This document shows positions 24,805 through 32,476 of a DNA stretch of 64,000 nucleotides, piece by piece; position 1 is the first letter of the stretch, and each line of letters starts with the position of its first letter. The stretch is from RAM1 sp050247515 (GTDB lineage: Bacteria; Pseudomonadota; Gammaproteobacteria; Burkholderiales; Burkholderiaceae_C): the NCBI GenBank assembly GCA_050247515.1, contig JBFWUB010000012.1:62001-126000 (forward strand). The letters run 5' to 3'. The position numbers were made by a program, and so were the translations under genes. Below the pieces are notes generated by a model. The model saw only the letters and a list, made by a program, of their open reading frames with translations. It did no database searches and was not told the DNA's origin.

Positions 24805-26019
24805 ATGACCCCCATTGCCCAAGCCGAACTGCAAGATGCCCCCGTGCTGGACATCGATCCGTACGCGATCGAGGTGCTGCGCGACCCTTACGCGTTCCAT
24901 GAAGCCCTGCGCGAAGCCGGCCCTGTGGTGCTGATCAAGCCGCACGGCGTGTACGCCACCGGCCGGCATGCCGAGGCCAAAACCGTGCTCTCAGAGCATG
25001 CACGCTTCATCACCGGAGCGGGCATCGGGATCCAGGACATCCGCAAGCCCGGTGAATTCCGCATTCCCAGCCGCCTGCTGGAGGTCGACCCGCCGGACCA
25101 CACCCAGGTGCGCGCGGCCGTCACGCGCGTGCTGTCGCCCATCGCCATCCGCCGTTTCAAGGAAGGCTTTGCGGAGAAAGCCGAGACACTGGTGCAAAAG
25201 CTGATCGACCTGCGCGAGTTTGACGGCGTGGAGCATTGCGTGGAGGCCTTTGTACTGGACGCCTTCCCCGCCGCCGTGGGTGTGCGCCTGCCGCGCATTG
25301 AGACACTGGCCATCGGCGAGATGCGCTTCAACCAGAGCGGCCCCAAAAACGAGCTGTACCACGCCGCCATGGCGCGGGCCCAGCCCTACCTGGAATGGTT
25401 TGAACAAACGGTGCACCGCGACGCCGTGCTGCCTGGCTCCATTGCCGAAATGCTGTTCCAGGCGGAGGACAAGGGTGAGTTCGACGCCGGAGTGGCCTCC
25501 AACATCGTGCGCAGCTTTGTGGGTGGGGGCACGGACTCGACCATCGCCGGCATGGGCTTTGCACTGCACCAGCTCGCGCGCAACCCGGACCAGTGGGCCC
25601 GTGTGCATGCCGACCCCGCCAAGGTGAAGGCAGCATTTGAAGAAGGCATCCGCCACGAGGCGCCCTTTCAGGTCACCTACCGCACCACCGTGGCGTCAAC
25701 AGACCTGTCGGGCATCCGCCTGGGCGCAGACATGAAGCTGGGGGTGTTCATCGGCGCGGCCAACCGCGACCCGCGGCACTGGCAGCAGCCCGATGTGTTT
25801 GACGTGGACCGCCCGCAACTGGCAGGCAACCACCTGGCCATGGGCACAGGCGCGCACGCCTGCATCGGCCAGATGATTGCGCGCGGCGAGTCCGAAGCGC
25901 TGCTGGGCGCCATGGCACGGCGCATCAAATCCATTGAACTCACGGCCACGCCCAGCTACCGCCCCGTCAACCAGATGCGCATGCTGGACAAGCTGCCGCT
26001 GCGCGTGACGCCGGCGTGA
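24805..26019 (+). CDS. Cytochrome P450
   Basis: A 404-residue P450. The haem loop is MGTGAHACIG with ligand C353; the usual first Phe of the loop is Met. The I-helix reads VGGGTDSTIAG, so the acid is kept but the proton-relay Thr appears as Ser. EEGIRHE carries the ExxR-like K-helix element. Its C-terminal tail matches the P450 fragment at 1-141, suggesting paralogues with related substrates. AAGGA precedes ATG 24805. It heads an operon with CoA-transferase, HMG-CoA-lyase-like and MDR genes. Electron donor is probably the ferredoxin at 9592. Confidence 0.93.
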   Translation: MTPIAQAELQDAPVLDIDPYAIEVLRDPYAFHEALREAGPVVLIKPHGVYATGRHAEAKTVLSEHARFITGAGIGIQDIRKPGEFRIPSRLLEVDPPDHTQVRAAVTRVLSPIAIRRFKEGFAEKAETLVQKLIDLREFDGVEHCVEAFVLDAFPAAVGVRLPRIETLAIGEMRFNQSGPKNELYHAAMARAQPYLEWFEQTVHRDAVLPGSIAEMLFQAEDKGEFDAGVASNIVRSFVGGGTDSTIAGMGFALHQLARNPDQWARVHADPAKVKAAFEEGIRHEAPFQVTYRTTVASTDLSGIRLGADMKLGVFIGAANRDPRHWQQPDVFDVDRPQLAGNHLAMGTGAHACIGQMIARGESEALLGAMARRIKSIELTATPSYRPVNQMRMLDKLPLRVTPA

Positions 26020-26048
26020 TGGCGCCGCACCCGCCACTGCAGGACACC

Positions 26049-27263
26049 ATGAACGCAACCGCCGCCGGCCCGCTGGCCGGCCTGAAAGTGCTGGAGATGG
26101 GCCAGCTGATCGCCGGCCCGTTTGCTGCCAAAACGCTCGCTGATTTTGGCGCCGACGTGGTCAAGATTGAGCCGCCGGGCGCGGGGGACCCGCTGCGCAA
26201 ATGGCGTCTGCTCAAAGACGGCACCTCGGTGTGGTGGCAGGTGCAGTCGCGCAACAAGCGCTCGGTGGCGCTGGACCTGCGCGACGCGGCGGCGCAAGAC
26301 ATCGTGCGCAAGCTGGCCGCCGAGGCCGACGTGCTGATCGAGAACTTCCGCCCCGGTGCCATGGAAGGCTGGGGCCTGGGGCCGGACGCACTGCAGGCGC
26401 TGAACCCGCGCCTGATCATGCTGCGCATCAGCGGCTACGGCCAGACCGGCCCCTACCGCGACCGCCCTGGCTTTGGCGTGGTGGCCGAGGCCATGAGCGG
26501 CCTGCGCCACCTGACAGCCGAGCCCGGCCGCGTGCCGGTGCGTGTGGGCGTGAGCATTGGCGACACACTAGCGTCGTTGCACGGCGTGATCGGCATCCTG
26601 ATGGCGCTGCACCACCGCCACCGCGCGGGCGTGGGCCAGGTGATCGACGTGGCGCTCTACGAGGCGGTCTTCAACTGCATGGAAAGCCTGCTGCCCGAGT
26701 ACAGCGCGTTTGGCGCCGTGCGCGAACCCGCTGGCAGCGCGCTGCCCGGCATCGCCCCCAGCAATGCCTACCGCTGCCGCGACGGCGGCTACGCCCTGAT
26801 CGCGGGCAATGGCGACAGCATCTTCAAGCGGCTGATGGCGGTCATCGACCGCACGGACTTGGGGCAAGACCCGGCGCTGGCAGACAACGCCGGCCGCGTG
26901 GCCCGCGTGGACGAGCTGGATGCCGCCATTGGCGCCTGGACGGCAGGGCGCGACACGGCCGACGTGCTGGCGGCGCTGGACGCGGCCTCTGTGCCGGCCG
27001 GGCGCATTTACTCGGTGGCCGACATTGCGGCCGATGCGCACTACCAGGCGCGCGGCATGCTGCAGACGGTGCGCATGGACGACGGCAGCGACCTGGCTGT
27101 GCCGGGCTTTGTGCCCAAGCTGTCGCTGACCCCCGGCAGCCACCGCCGCAACGCGCCGGGCATAGGCCAGGACACCGACGCTGTGCTGCGCGAGATCGGC
27201 CTGACACCCGCTCAGATTGACGCGCTCAAACGCCGGGGCGTGATCGCCGGGCCTGCCGCATGA
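26049..27263 (+). CDS. Class III CoA-transferase (CaiB/BaiF family)
   Basis: A family III CoA-transferase of 404 residues from ATG 26049 (AGGA four bases before); an ATG at 26019 overlapping the P450 stop would add ten residues. Family features: LKVLEMGQLIAGPFAAKTLA, DVVKIEPPGAGDPLRKWR, the RNKRSVALDLR segment, and the candidate catalytic Asp in VGVSIGDTLASLHG. These enzymes move CoA between carboxylates through an aspartyl-CoA anhydride. It overlaps the HMG-CoA-lyase-like gene by four bases, the arrangement expected for a succinyl-CoA:citramalate (or similar hydroxy-diacid) CoA-transferase with its aldolase. Substrate is inferred. Confidence 0.87.
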   Translation: MNATAAGPLAGLKVLEMGQLIAGPFAAKTLADFGADVVKIEPPGAGDPLRKWRLLKDGTSVWWQVQSRNKRSVALDLRDAAAQDIVRKLAAEADVLIENFRPGAMEGWGLGPDALQALNPRLIMLRISGYGQTGPYRDRPGFGVVAEAMSGLRHLTAEPGRVPVRVGVSIGDTLASLHGVIGILMALHHRHRAGVGQVIDVALYEAVFNCMESLLPEYSAFGAVREPAGSALPGIAPSNAYRCRDGGYALIAGNGDSIFKRLMAVIDRTDLGQDPALADNAGRVARVDELDAAIGAWTAGRDTADVLAALDAASVPAGRIYSVADIAADAHYQARGMLQTVRMDDGSDLAVPGFVPKLSLTPGSHRRNAPGIGQDTDAVLREIGLTPAQIDALKRRGVIAGPAA

Positions 27264-28177
27264 ACCGCATTTACTTCAACGAGGTCGTCACGCGCGACGG
27301 CTTCCAGATGGAGCCGGTCTTCATTCCCACCGACACCAAGGTGGCGCTGGTGGATGCCTTGAGCGGCTGCGGCTACGCCAAGATTGAGGTGACGTCCTTC
27401 ACCTCGGCCAAGGCCATTCCCATGCTGCGCGACGCCGAAGAGGTCATGGGGCGAATCCGCCGGGTGCCGGGCGTGGAATATGCCGTGCTGGTGCCCAACC
27501 TGCGCGGCGCCGAGCGCGCGCTGGAGTCGCGCGCGGACGAGCTCAACCTGGTGATGTCTTGCTCGGAGTCGCACAACCAGGCCAACCTGCGCATGAGCCG
27601 TGCGCAGAGCTTTGCGGCGTTGTCCGAGGTCACCCAGGTGGTGGCTGGCCGCGCGGCGATCAACGTATCGCTGTCCACCGCCTTTGGCTGCCCCATGGAA
27701 GGCGATGTGCCCGCGGCCACCGTGCTGGACCTGGCCCGGCGGTTTGCCGGCCTGGGTGTGCGCGGCATCACCGTGTGCGACACCACCGGCATGGCCCACC
27801 CGGTGCAGGTGCGAGCCCTGTGTGACGCCTTGCAGGCCGCCCTGCCCGCCAGCCTGCAGCTGACCCTGCACTTCCACAACACCCGCGGCATGGGGTTGGC
27901 CAATGTGCTGGCCGCCGTGCAGTCGGGCATCGTGCGGTTTGACGGCTCGCTGGGCGGGTTGGGCGGCTGCCCCTATGCGCCGGGCGCCAGCGGCAACATC
28001 GCCAGCGAAGACGCCATCCACATGCTGCAGGTCATGGGGCATGCCACGGGGGTGGACCTGGAACGCCTGCTGGGCGTGGCACGCGGCCTGGGCGCCATCG
28101 TGGGGCACGACGTGCCGGCCCAGGTGACCCGCGCCGGGCCGGTATGGCAACTGCATCCGCCGCCGCAAGCGGCCTGA
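27260..28177 (+). CDS. Hydroxymethylglutaryl-CoA lyase-family aldolase
   Basis: A 305-residue HMGL-like TIM barrel. Catalytic and metal residues are present: TRDGFQ (Arg, Asp, Gln), VTSFTSAKAIP, LHFHNTRGMG (metal His pair) and GGLGGCPYAPGASGN (active-site Cys loop). It should cleave a 3-hydroxy-3-methyl diacyl-CoA: either HMG-CoA to acetoacetate plus acetyl-CoA or citramalyl-CoA to pyruvate plus acetyl-CoA. HMGL-family citramalyl-CoA lyases beside class III CoA-transferases are known from the Chloroflexus 3-hydroxypropionate cycle. The mesaconyl-CoA genes at 54-58 kb favour citramalyl-CoA; this is inference. Confidence 0.88.
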   Translation: MNRIYFNEVVTRDGFQMEPVFIPTDTKVALVDALSGCGYAKIEVTSFTSAKAIPMLRDAEEVMGRIRRVPGVEYAVLVPNLRGAERALESRADELNLVMSCSESHNQANLRMSRAQSFAALSEVTQVVAGRAAINVSLSTAFGCPMEGDVPAATVLDLARRFAGLGVRGITVCDTTGMAHPVQVRALCDALQAALPASLQLTLHFHNTRGMGLANVLAAVQSGIVRFDGSLGGLGGCPYAPGASGNIASEDAIHMLQVMGHATGVDLERLLGVARGLGAIVGHDVPAQVTRAGPVWQLHPPPQAA

Positions 28178-28196
28178 GACCTGAACAGAAAGAACC

Positions 28197-29186
28197 ATGC
28201 GCGCTGCCTATTACACCCGCCAGGGCCCCGCGCCCGAGGTATTCACCGTGGGCGAGCAGCCCACACCGCAGCCCGGCCCCGGTGAGGTGCGCGTGCGCCT
28301 GCGCTGGTCGGGCGTCAACCCGTCGGACTGGAAGACACGCAAGGGCGGCGGCGGGCGCCAGCTGATGGCGCCGCTGATCATTCCGCACAGCGACGGGGCA
28401 GGCGTGATTGACGCCGTGGGCGACGGCGTGGCCGCCTCACGCATCGGCGAGCGTGTGTGGATCTGGAACGGGCAATGGAAGCGCCCCTTTGGCACGGCAG
28501 CGCAGTGGATTGCGCTGCCCTCGGCCCAGGCGGTGAAACTGCCCGACGGCGTGGACGAAGAGGCAGGCGCCTGCCTGGGCATCCCGGCCTTCACGGCGAT
28601 GCAGGCGGTGCGCCTGGCGGCGCCACACCCGGGCTCAACCGTGCTGGTTGCGGGCGGCGCGGGATCGGTCGGGCACTATGCCATCCAGATGGCCAAAGCG
28701 CGTGGCGCCACGGTGATCGCCAGCGCCAGCACGCCGGCCAAGGCTCAGCACGCGTGCGACGCCGGTGCGGACCATGTGTTTGACTACCGCGCAGGTGACT
28801 TCGCCACCCAGGTGCGCGCGGCCACCGGCGGCGCAGGGGTGGACACCGTGATCGAGGTGAACCTCACCGCCAATGCGGCGCAGTACCCCGGCGTGCTGAA
28901 AGCCCATGGCCAGGTCATCATCTACGGCATCACGGGCGCCGAGGCCACGCTGCCCGCGCTGTGGCTCATGCAGGGCAGCATTGCGCTGAAGTTCTTCATG
29001 ATCTATGACATCCCGGCCGCCGACCGCGCGGCTGCGCTGGCCGAGCTGGACGCCCTGCTGCGCACGCAGCGGCTGCGCCACACCGTCGCGCAGCGCCTGC
29101 CGCTGGCCGAAATCGCACAGGCGCACGACATCGTGGAGCGCGGCGAGGTCATGGGGCATGTGCTGCTGGACCTGGACGACGCGTAA
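28197..29186 (+). CDS. Zinc-independent MDR family oxidoreductase (quinone-reductase type)
   Basis: A 329-residue medium-chain dehydrogenase/reductase. GroES-like N-terminal part (PGPGEVRVRLRWSGVNPSDW), Rossmann motif VLVAGGAGSVGHYAIQMAKA, and no structural or catalytic zinc cysteines, as in NADPH:quinone or enone reductases. It starts 19 bases after the lyase stop. Last gene of the 24805 operon. It could reduce an alpha,beta-unsaturated ketone or act on a quinone; the substrate is unknown. The C-terminus ends normally before the FNR-like box and Rieske promoter. Confidence 0.88.
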   Translation: MRAAYYTRQGPAPEVFTVGEQPTPQPGPGEVRVRLRWSGVNPSDWKTRKGGGGRQLMAPLIIPHSDGAGVIDAVGDGVAASRIGERVWIWNGQWKRPFGTAAQWIALPSAQAVKLPDGVDEEAGACLGIPAFTAMQAVRLAAPHPGSTVLVAGGAGSVGHYAIQMAKARGATVIASASTPAKAQHACDAGADHVFDYRAGDFATQVRAATGGAGVDTVIEVNLTANAAQYPGVLKAHGQVIIYGITGAEATLPALWLMQGSIALKFFMIYDIPAADRAAALAELDALLRTQRLRHTVAQRLPLAEIAQAHDIVERGEVMGHVLLDLDDA

Positions 29187-29211
29187 ATCCGCCTGCGGTA
29201 TCGCCCGTTTC

Positions 29212-29225
29212 TTGACGCAGGTCAA
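29212..29225. promoter_or_regulatory. FNR/CRP-type box TTGAC-N4-GTCAA
   Basis: Perfect five-base arms around GCAG. This matches the FNR/Anr-type half-site pair seen in proteobacteria. It is 80 bases before the Rieske alpha start and about 68 bases upstream of the likely transcription start (assuming the -10-like TATGTA at 29275-29280). It may add oxygen control to the ring-hydroxylating oxygenase. Confidence 0.5.
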
Positions 29226-29251
29226 GGATATGGATTCCTCAAATCTGGATC

Positions 29252-29281
29252 ATACATAAACCGACACGTCGGTCTATGTAT
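29252..29281. promoter_or_regulatory. TetR-type operator A and promoter of the Rieske operon
   Basis: Core ACCGAC-AC-GTCGGT at 29260-29273, extended to a near-perfect 30-base palindrome from 29252 to 29281. The gene-proximal arm runs into TATGTA (29275-29280), a -10-like hexamer, so a bound repressor would block RNA polymerase. It matches operators at 35554, 42852, 44219 and 52086. Confidence 0.75.
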
Positions 29282-29304
29282 TAATTCAACCGCGAGGGAT
29301 ACGC

Positions 29305-30579
29305 ATGACTGAGGCAACCATTTCACCACCCGCGCACCGCCAGGACTGGGCGCACCTGATCCAGGCCGAGCAGGTGCACGGCTCGATCTACACCGACCCC
29401 GCCATCTACCAGGAAGAGCTGCGCAAGATCTGGCAGCGCACCTGGGTGTACGTGGGCCACGAGAGCGAAATACCCAACCCCCACGACTTCATCATGAAGT
29501 CCATTGGCCCCGACCCGGTGCTGATGACGCGCGACAAGGACGGCCAGGTGCACCTGCTGCACAACCGCTGCCCGCACCGCGGCAACCAGGTCTGCGAAAA
29601 GCACCGCGGCAACCAGAAAAGCTTTACCTGCAACTACCACGGCTGGAATTTCGGCATTGACGGCAGCCTGCGCGGCTACCCTTTCCCGTCCGGCTACGCG
29701 CAGGACAAACGCAAGGAACTGGGCCTGGGCAAGGTGGCGCGCGTGGGCATTTACCGCGGCTTTGTGTTTGGCTCCATGGCGGCCGAGGGCCCCACGCTGG
29801 AGGAACACCTGGGCGGCGCCAAAGAGGCGATTGACAACCTGTGCAGCAACTCGCCCGAGGGTGAGGTCGAGGTGACATCGGGCTTTTTGCAGCACAAGGT
29901 GATGGCCAACTGGAAGTTCGTGATGGAGAACGAGACCGATGGCTACCACCCGGCCTTTGTGCATGCCTCGATTTTCGACGTGGCCGAAAGCCAGATCGGC
30001 ACGCTGTACGCCGACACCTCCACAGCCGTGACGCGCTACTTTGGCAACGGCCACAGCGAGGTAGACCTGCGCCCGGAGTTTCGCAAGCGCGGCGAGCCGC
30101 TGTCGTGGTTTGGCACCACACCGCAGAAGCTGCCCGATTACGTGGAAAAGATGAATGCCGCCTACGGCGCGGATCAGGCCCGCAAGATCATGATCGACGG
30201 CACGCCGCACATCATGATCTTTCCGAACCTGTTCATTGCCGAGATCCAGATGTTCGCCATCCAGCCGCTGTCTGTGGGCGAGACCGTGCAGCATGTGACG
30301 GCGCTGCAGTTCAAGGGCGCGCCCGACTTCAACCGCCGCCTGCGCCAGCAGACCATGGGCTCGGTGGGGCCGGCCGGCTTTCTGCTGGCGGACGACGCTG
30401 AAATGTACGAACGCTCGCACCGCGGCGTGCAGGAGAAAACCCCCGAATGGGTGTACCTGGGCCGGGGCAGCCACCGCGAACGCACCGACGAACACGGCTA
30501 CCGCATCGGTCACGCCACCGACGACCTGTGCTCGCGTGGCATGTGGCAACACTACCGTTCACTGATGGAGGCCGCGTGA
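29305..30579 (+). CDS. Aromatic-ring-hydroxylating (Rieske) oxygenase, alpha subunit
   Basis: A 424-residue Rieske non-haem iron oxygenase. The [2Fe-2S] ligands are C89/H91 (CPHRG) and C109/H112 (CNYHGW). The catalytic iron site has H215 and H220 with bridging D212 (ETDGYHPAFVH); an acidic third ligand is expected in the FLLADDAEMYE region. It hydroxylates an aromatic or unsaturated ring with O2 and electrons from a ferredoxin/reductase; the FAD reductase at 42912 carries the same type of operator and is the likely partner. GAGGG precedes ATG. The stop shares one base with the beta-subunit ATG. Confidence 0.93.
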   Translation: MTEATISPPAHRQDWAHLIQAEQVHGSIYTDPAIYQEELRKIWQRTWVYVGHESEIPNPHDFIMKSIGPDPVLMTRDKDGQVHLLHNRCPHRGNQVCEKHRGNQKSFTCNYHGWNFGIDGSLRGYPFPSGYAQDKRKELGLGKVARVGIYRGFVFGSMAAEGPTLEEHLGGAKEAIDNLCSNSPEGEVEVTSGFLQHKVMANWKFVMENETDGYHPAFVHASIFDVAESQIGTLYADTSTAVTRYFGNGHSEVDLRPEFRKRGEPLSWFGTTPQKLPDYVEKMNAAYGADQARKIMIDGTPHIMIFPNLFIAEIQMFAIQPLSVGETVQHVTALQFKGAPDFNRRLRQQTMGSVGPAGFLLADDAEMYERSHRGVQEKTPEWVYLGRGSHRERTDEHGYRIGHATDDLCSRGMWQHYRSLMEAA

Positions 30580-31091
30580 TGGGTGCCGCTGACCGACTGA
30601 TAACCACCGGCCTGGACGAACTCGTGCGCTACCACGGGATCACCCAGTTTCTTTACCTGGAGGCCCGTCTGCAGGACGAGCACCGCTTCCAGGACTGGGA
30701 GGCCCTGTGGACCGACGACGCCGTGTACTGGGTCCCCGCCAACGGCGAGGACACCGACCCCGAGCGCGACATGTCCATCCTCTATGACAACCGCTCGCGC
30801 ATCGGCCTGCGCATCCGCCAGTTCCTGACCGGCAAACGCTACAGCCAGATGCCCGTGTCGCGCCTGCGCCGCGTGATCGGCAACATCGAGGTGCTGGGCG
30901 ACGAGCCCGGCGGTACGCGGGTGACGGCCAACATGCTGCTGTATGAATCGCACCGGCGCGGCCAGATCATGTGGGCCGCCCGCAATGAATACCTGCTGCG
31001 CCAGGTGGACGGCCAGTGGCGCCTGGTGTTCAAGAAGGTGGCGCTGGTGAACAACGACGCTGCGCTGACCACCATGGCGTTCCTGATGTAA
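30579..31091 (+). CDS. Aromatic-ring-hydroxylating oxygenase, beta subunit
   Basis: A 170-residue small subunit with the SnoaL/NTF2-like fold of ring-hydroxylating dioxygenases (FLYLEARLQDEHRFQDWEAL, YWVPANGED, then WRLVFKKVALVNNDAALTTM). It is structural and shapes the alpha3beta3 hexamer. ATG 30579 shares its first base with the alpha stop; the frame is open further upstream but inside the alpha gene. Converges on the enoyl-CoA hydratase gene ending at 31110. Confidence 0.9.
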   Translation: MGAADRLITTGLDELVRYHGITQFLYLEARLQDEHRFQDWEALWTDDAVYWVPANGEDTDPERDMSILYDNRSRIGLRIRQFLTGKRYSQMPVSRLRRVIGNIEVLGDEPGGTRVTANMLLYESHRRGQIMWAARNEYLLRQVDGQWRLVFKKVALVNNDAALTTMAFLM

Positions 31092-31109
31092 ACGCGGCCT
31101 GGCGACAGG

Positions 31110-31922
31110 CTAGCGGCCGCGAAAGACCGGCTTGCGGCGTTCGACGAACGCACGCACGCCTTCGGCAAAACTGTCGCCGTCGATCAGCACCGCCTGGCGC
31201 TCACGTTCCAGCCTGAGTTGTTGGGGCAAGGTGTTGGTCTCGGCCGCGTCCAGCAAGGCGCGGGTTTCGGCAATGGCGTGGGCAGGCAGCGCGGCCAGGC
31301 GCTTTGCGATCTGCAGCGCTTCGGCCTGCAAATCCGCGTCGGCCACGCAGGCCCAGATCATTCCCCACTGCGCGGCCTTTTCTGCCGGCAGCTTTTCGCC
31401 CAGCAGCGCCAGTGCCGCGGCGCGCGCGCGCCCCACGCTGCGCTGCAGCGCCCAGACAGATCCCATGTCGGGCACGATGCCCAGCGCCGGCACAAACGGC
31501 AGGTAGAAAATGGCCGATTGCGCGGCAATGACGACATCACCTGCCAGCGCAATGCCAAAGCCTCCACCTGCGGCGGCGCCATTGACCGCGCACACCACCG
31601 GTACCGGCATCGTGGCCAGGCCCAGCACAATGGGGTTGCCCGTGGCTTCCATCATGTCGCCCACGTAGCTGCCCAGCGATTGCCCGGCTGGCAGGGTGGC
31701 CGCGCGCTGGCTGAAGTCTTTCAGGTCTGCGCCTACGCAGAAGCCGCGCCCGCGCGCGGTCAGCAGCATCGCGCGAACTGACGTATCTCCACGAATGCGT
31801 TCCATCGCGTCCAGCAGGCCGGCCTGCAACGATTCAGACAGCGGGTTCATGCGCTCGCCTTCATTGAGCGTGACCACCGCCACGCTGTCAACGACTTCAT
31901 AAAGCACTGAGGCAGGGTTCAT
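31110..31922 (-). CDS. Enoyl-CoA hydratase/isomerase family protein (PaaG-like)
   Basis: A 270-residue crotonase-fold protein with oxyanion-hole elements (RGFCVGADLK; NGAAAGGGFGIALAGD) and PALGIVPDMGSVWALQR. In true hydratases the two catalytic positions are Glu; here the first is Gly-rich and the second region reads VPDMG, as in PaaG-type isomerases or ring-epoxide isomerases, so isomerisation is as likely as hydration. ATG 31922 overlaps the DUF2889 stop by four bases; the frame runs open to 32120 inside that gene. Last gene of the 35500-31110 operon. Confidence 0.87.
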   Translation of the reverse strand: MNPASVLYEVVDSVAVVTLNEGERMNPLSESLQAGLLDAMERIRGDTSVRAMLLTARGRGFCVGADLKDFSQRAATLPAGQSLGSYVGDMMEATGNPIVLGLATMPVPVVCAVNGAAAGGGFGIALAGDVVIAAQSAIFYLPFVPALGIVPDMGSVWALQRSVGRARAAALALLGEKLPAEKAAQWGMIWACVADADLQAEALQIAKRLAALPAHAIAETRALLDAAETNTLPQQLRLERERQAVLIDGDSFAEGVRAFVERRKPVFRGR

Positions 31923-32476
31923 GAGGCGGCTTCCTTCTGGTGCTGGGGGAAGTAGGTGCGCACGATGTGTCCGTCCAGCCGCAGCGCGTGGCACCCGCCC
32001 AGGGGCGAGGTGCGCTGCTGGCTGCCCTTCTCGTCCACCGTATCGAAGTCCCCGTCTGCCCACATCACCTGAAAGGCGGTGCTGGCCATGGGCGGCAACA
32101 GCTCCGTCATGTGCGAGCAACCCAGCGTACCGCGAAACAGGCGCTTGACCTCGCGCGTGAAGCCGGGCTCGATGCGCAGGCCGATGAGCTTGCGGTAGCC
32201 GGCTTCGACTTCCATGCAGTCAGGATAGGGGGTGTGTTCGCTCCAGGCGTTGGCGTCCACTATGCGGCGCTCCCGGTCGATCGTCAGGCGCACGCGCATC
32301 TGGTGGATCGGGTCGCCCGGCGCCAGGGCTTTGTTGACCAGCTGCAACGGCACCGGCTTGGTGTCGATCAGCAGGCCTTCAATATCGATGAGTCCGTCGT
32401 CGCGTAGAAAGCCTTCGCAGCTGATGCGGCGCAGGTGCAAGGGTCGACGTGCTGCAGGCGGCGTTGCCATGCTCAT
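31919..32476 (-). CDS. DUF2889 domain-containing protein
   Basis: A 185-residue protein recognisable as DUF2889: RISCEGFLRDDGLIDIEGLL, DTKPVPL, then GDPIHQMRVRLTIDRERRI and a conserved HMTELLP segment. No signal peptide or membrane helix. The family recurs in catabolic clusters of betaproteobacteria and sphingomonads, but its reaction is unknown to me. Overlaps both neighbours by four bases, so it is made together with the racemase and the hydratase-family enzyme, which suggests action on a CoA thioester or its acid. Confidence 0.8.
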   Translation of the reverse strand: MSMATPPAARRPLHLRRISCEGFLRDDGLIDIEGLLIDTKPVPLQLVNKALAPGDPIHQMRVRLTIDRERRIVDANAWSEHTPYPDCMEVEAGYRKLIGLRIEPGFTREVKRLFRGTLGCSHMTELLPPMASTAFQVMWADGDFDTVDEKGSQQRTSPLGGCHALRLDGHIVRTYFPQHQKEAAS

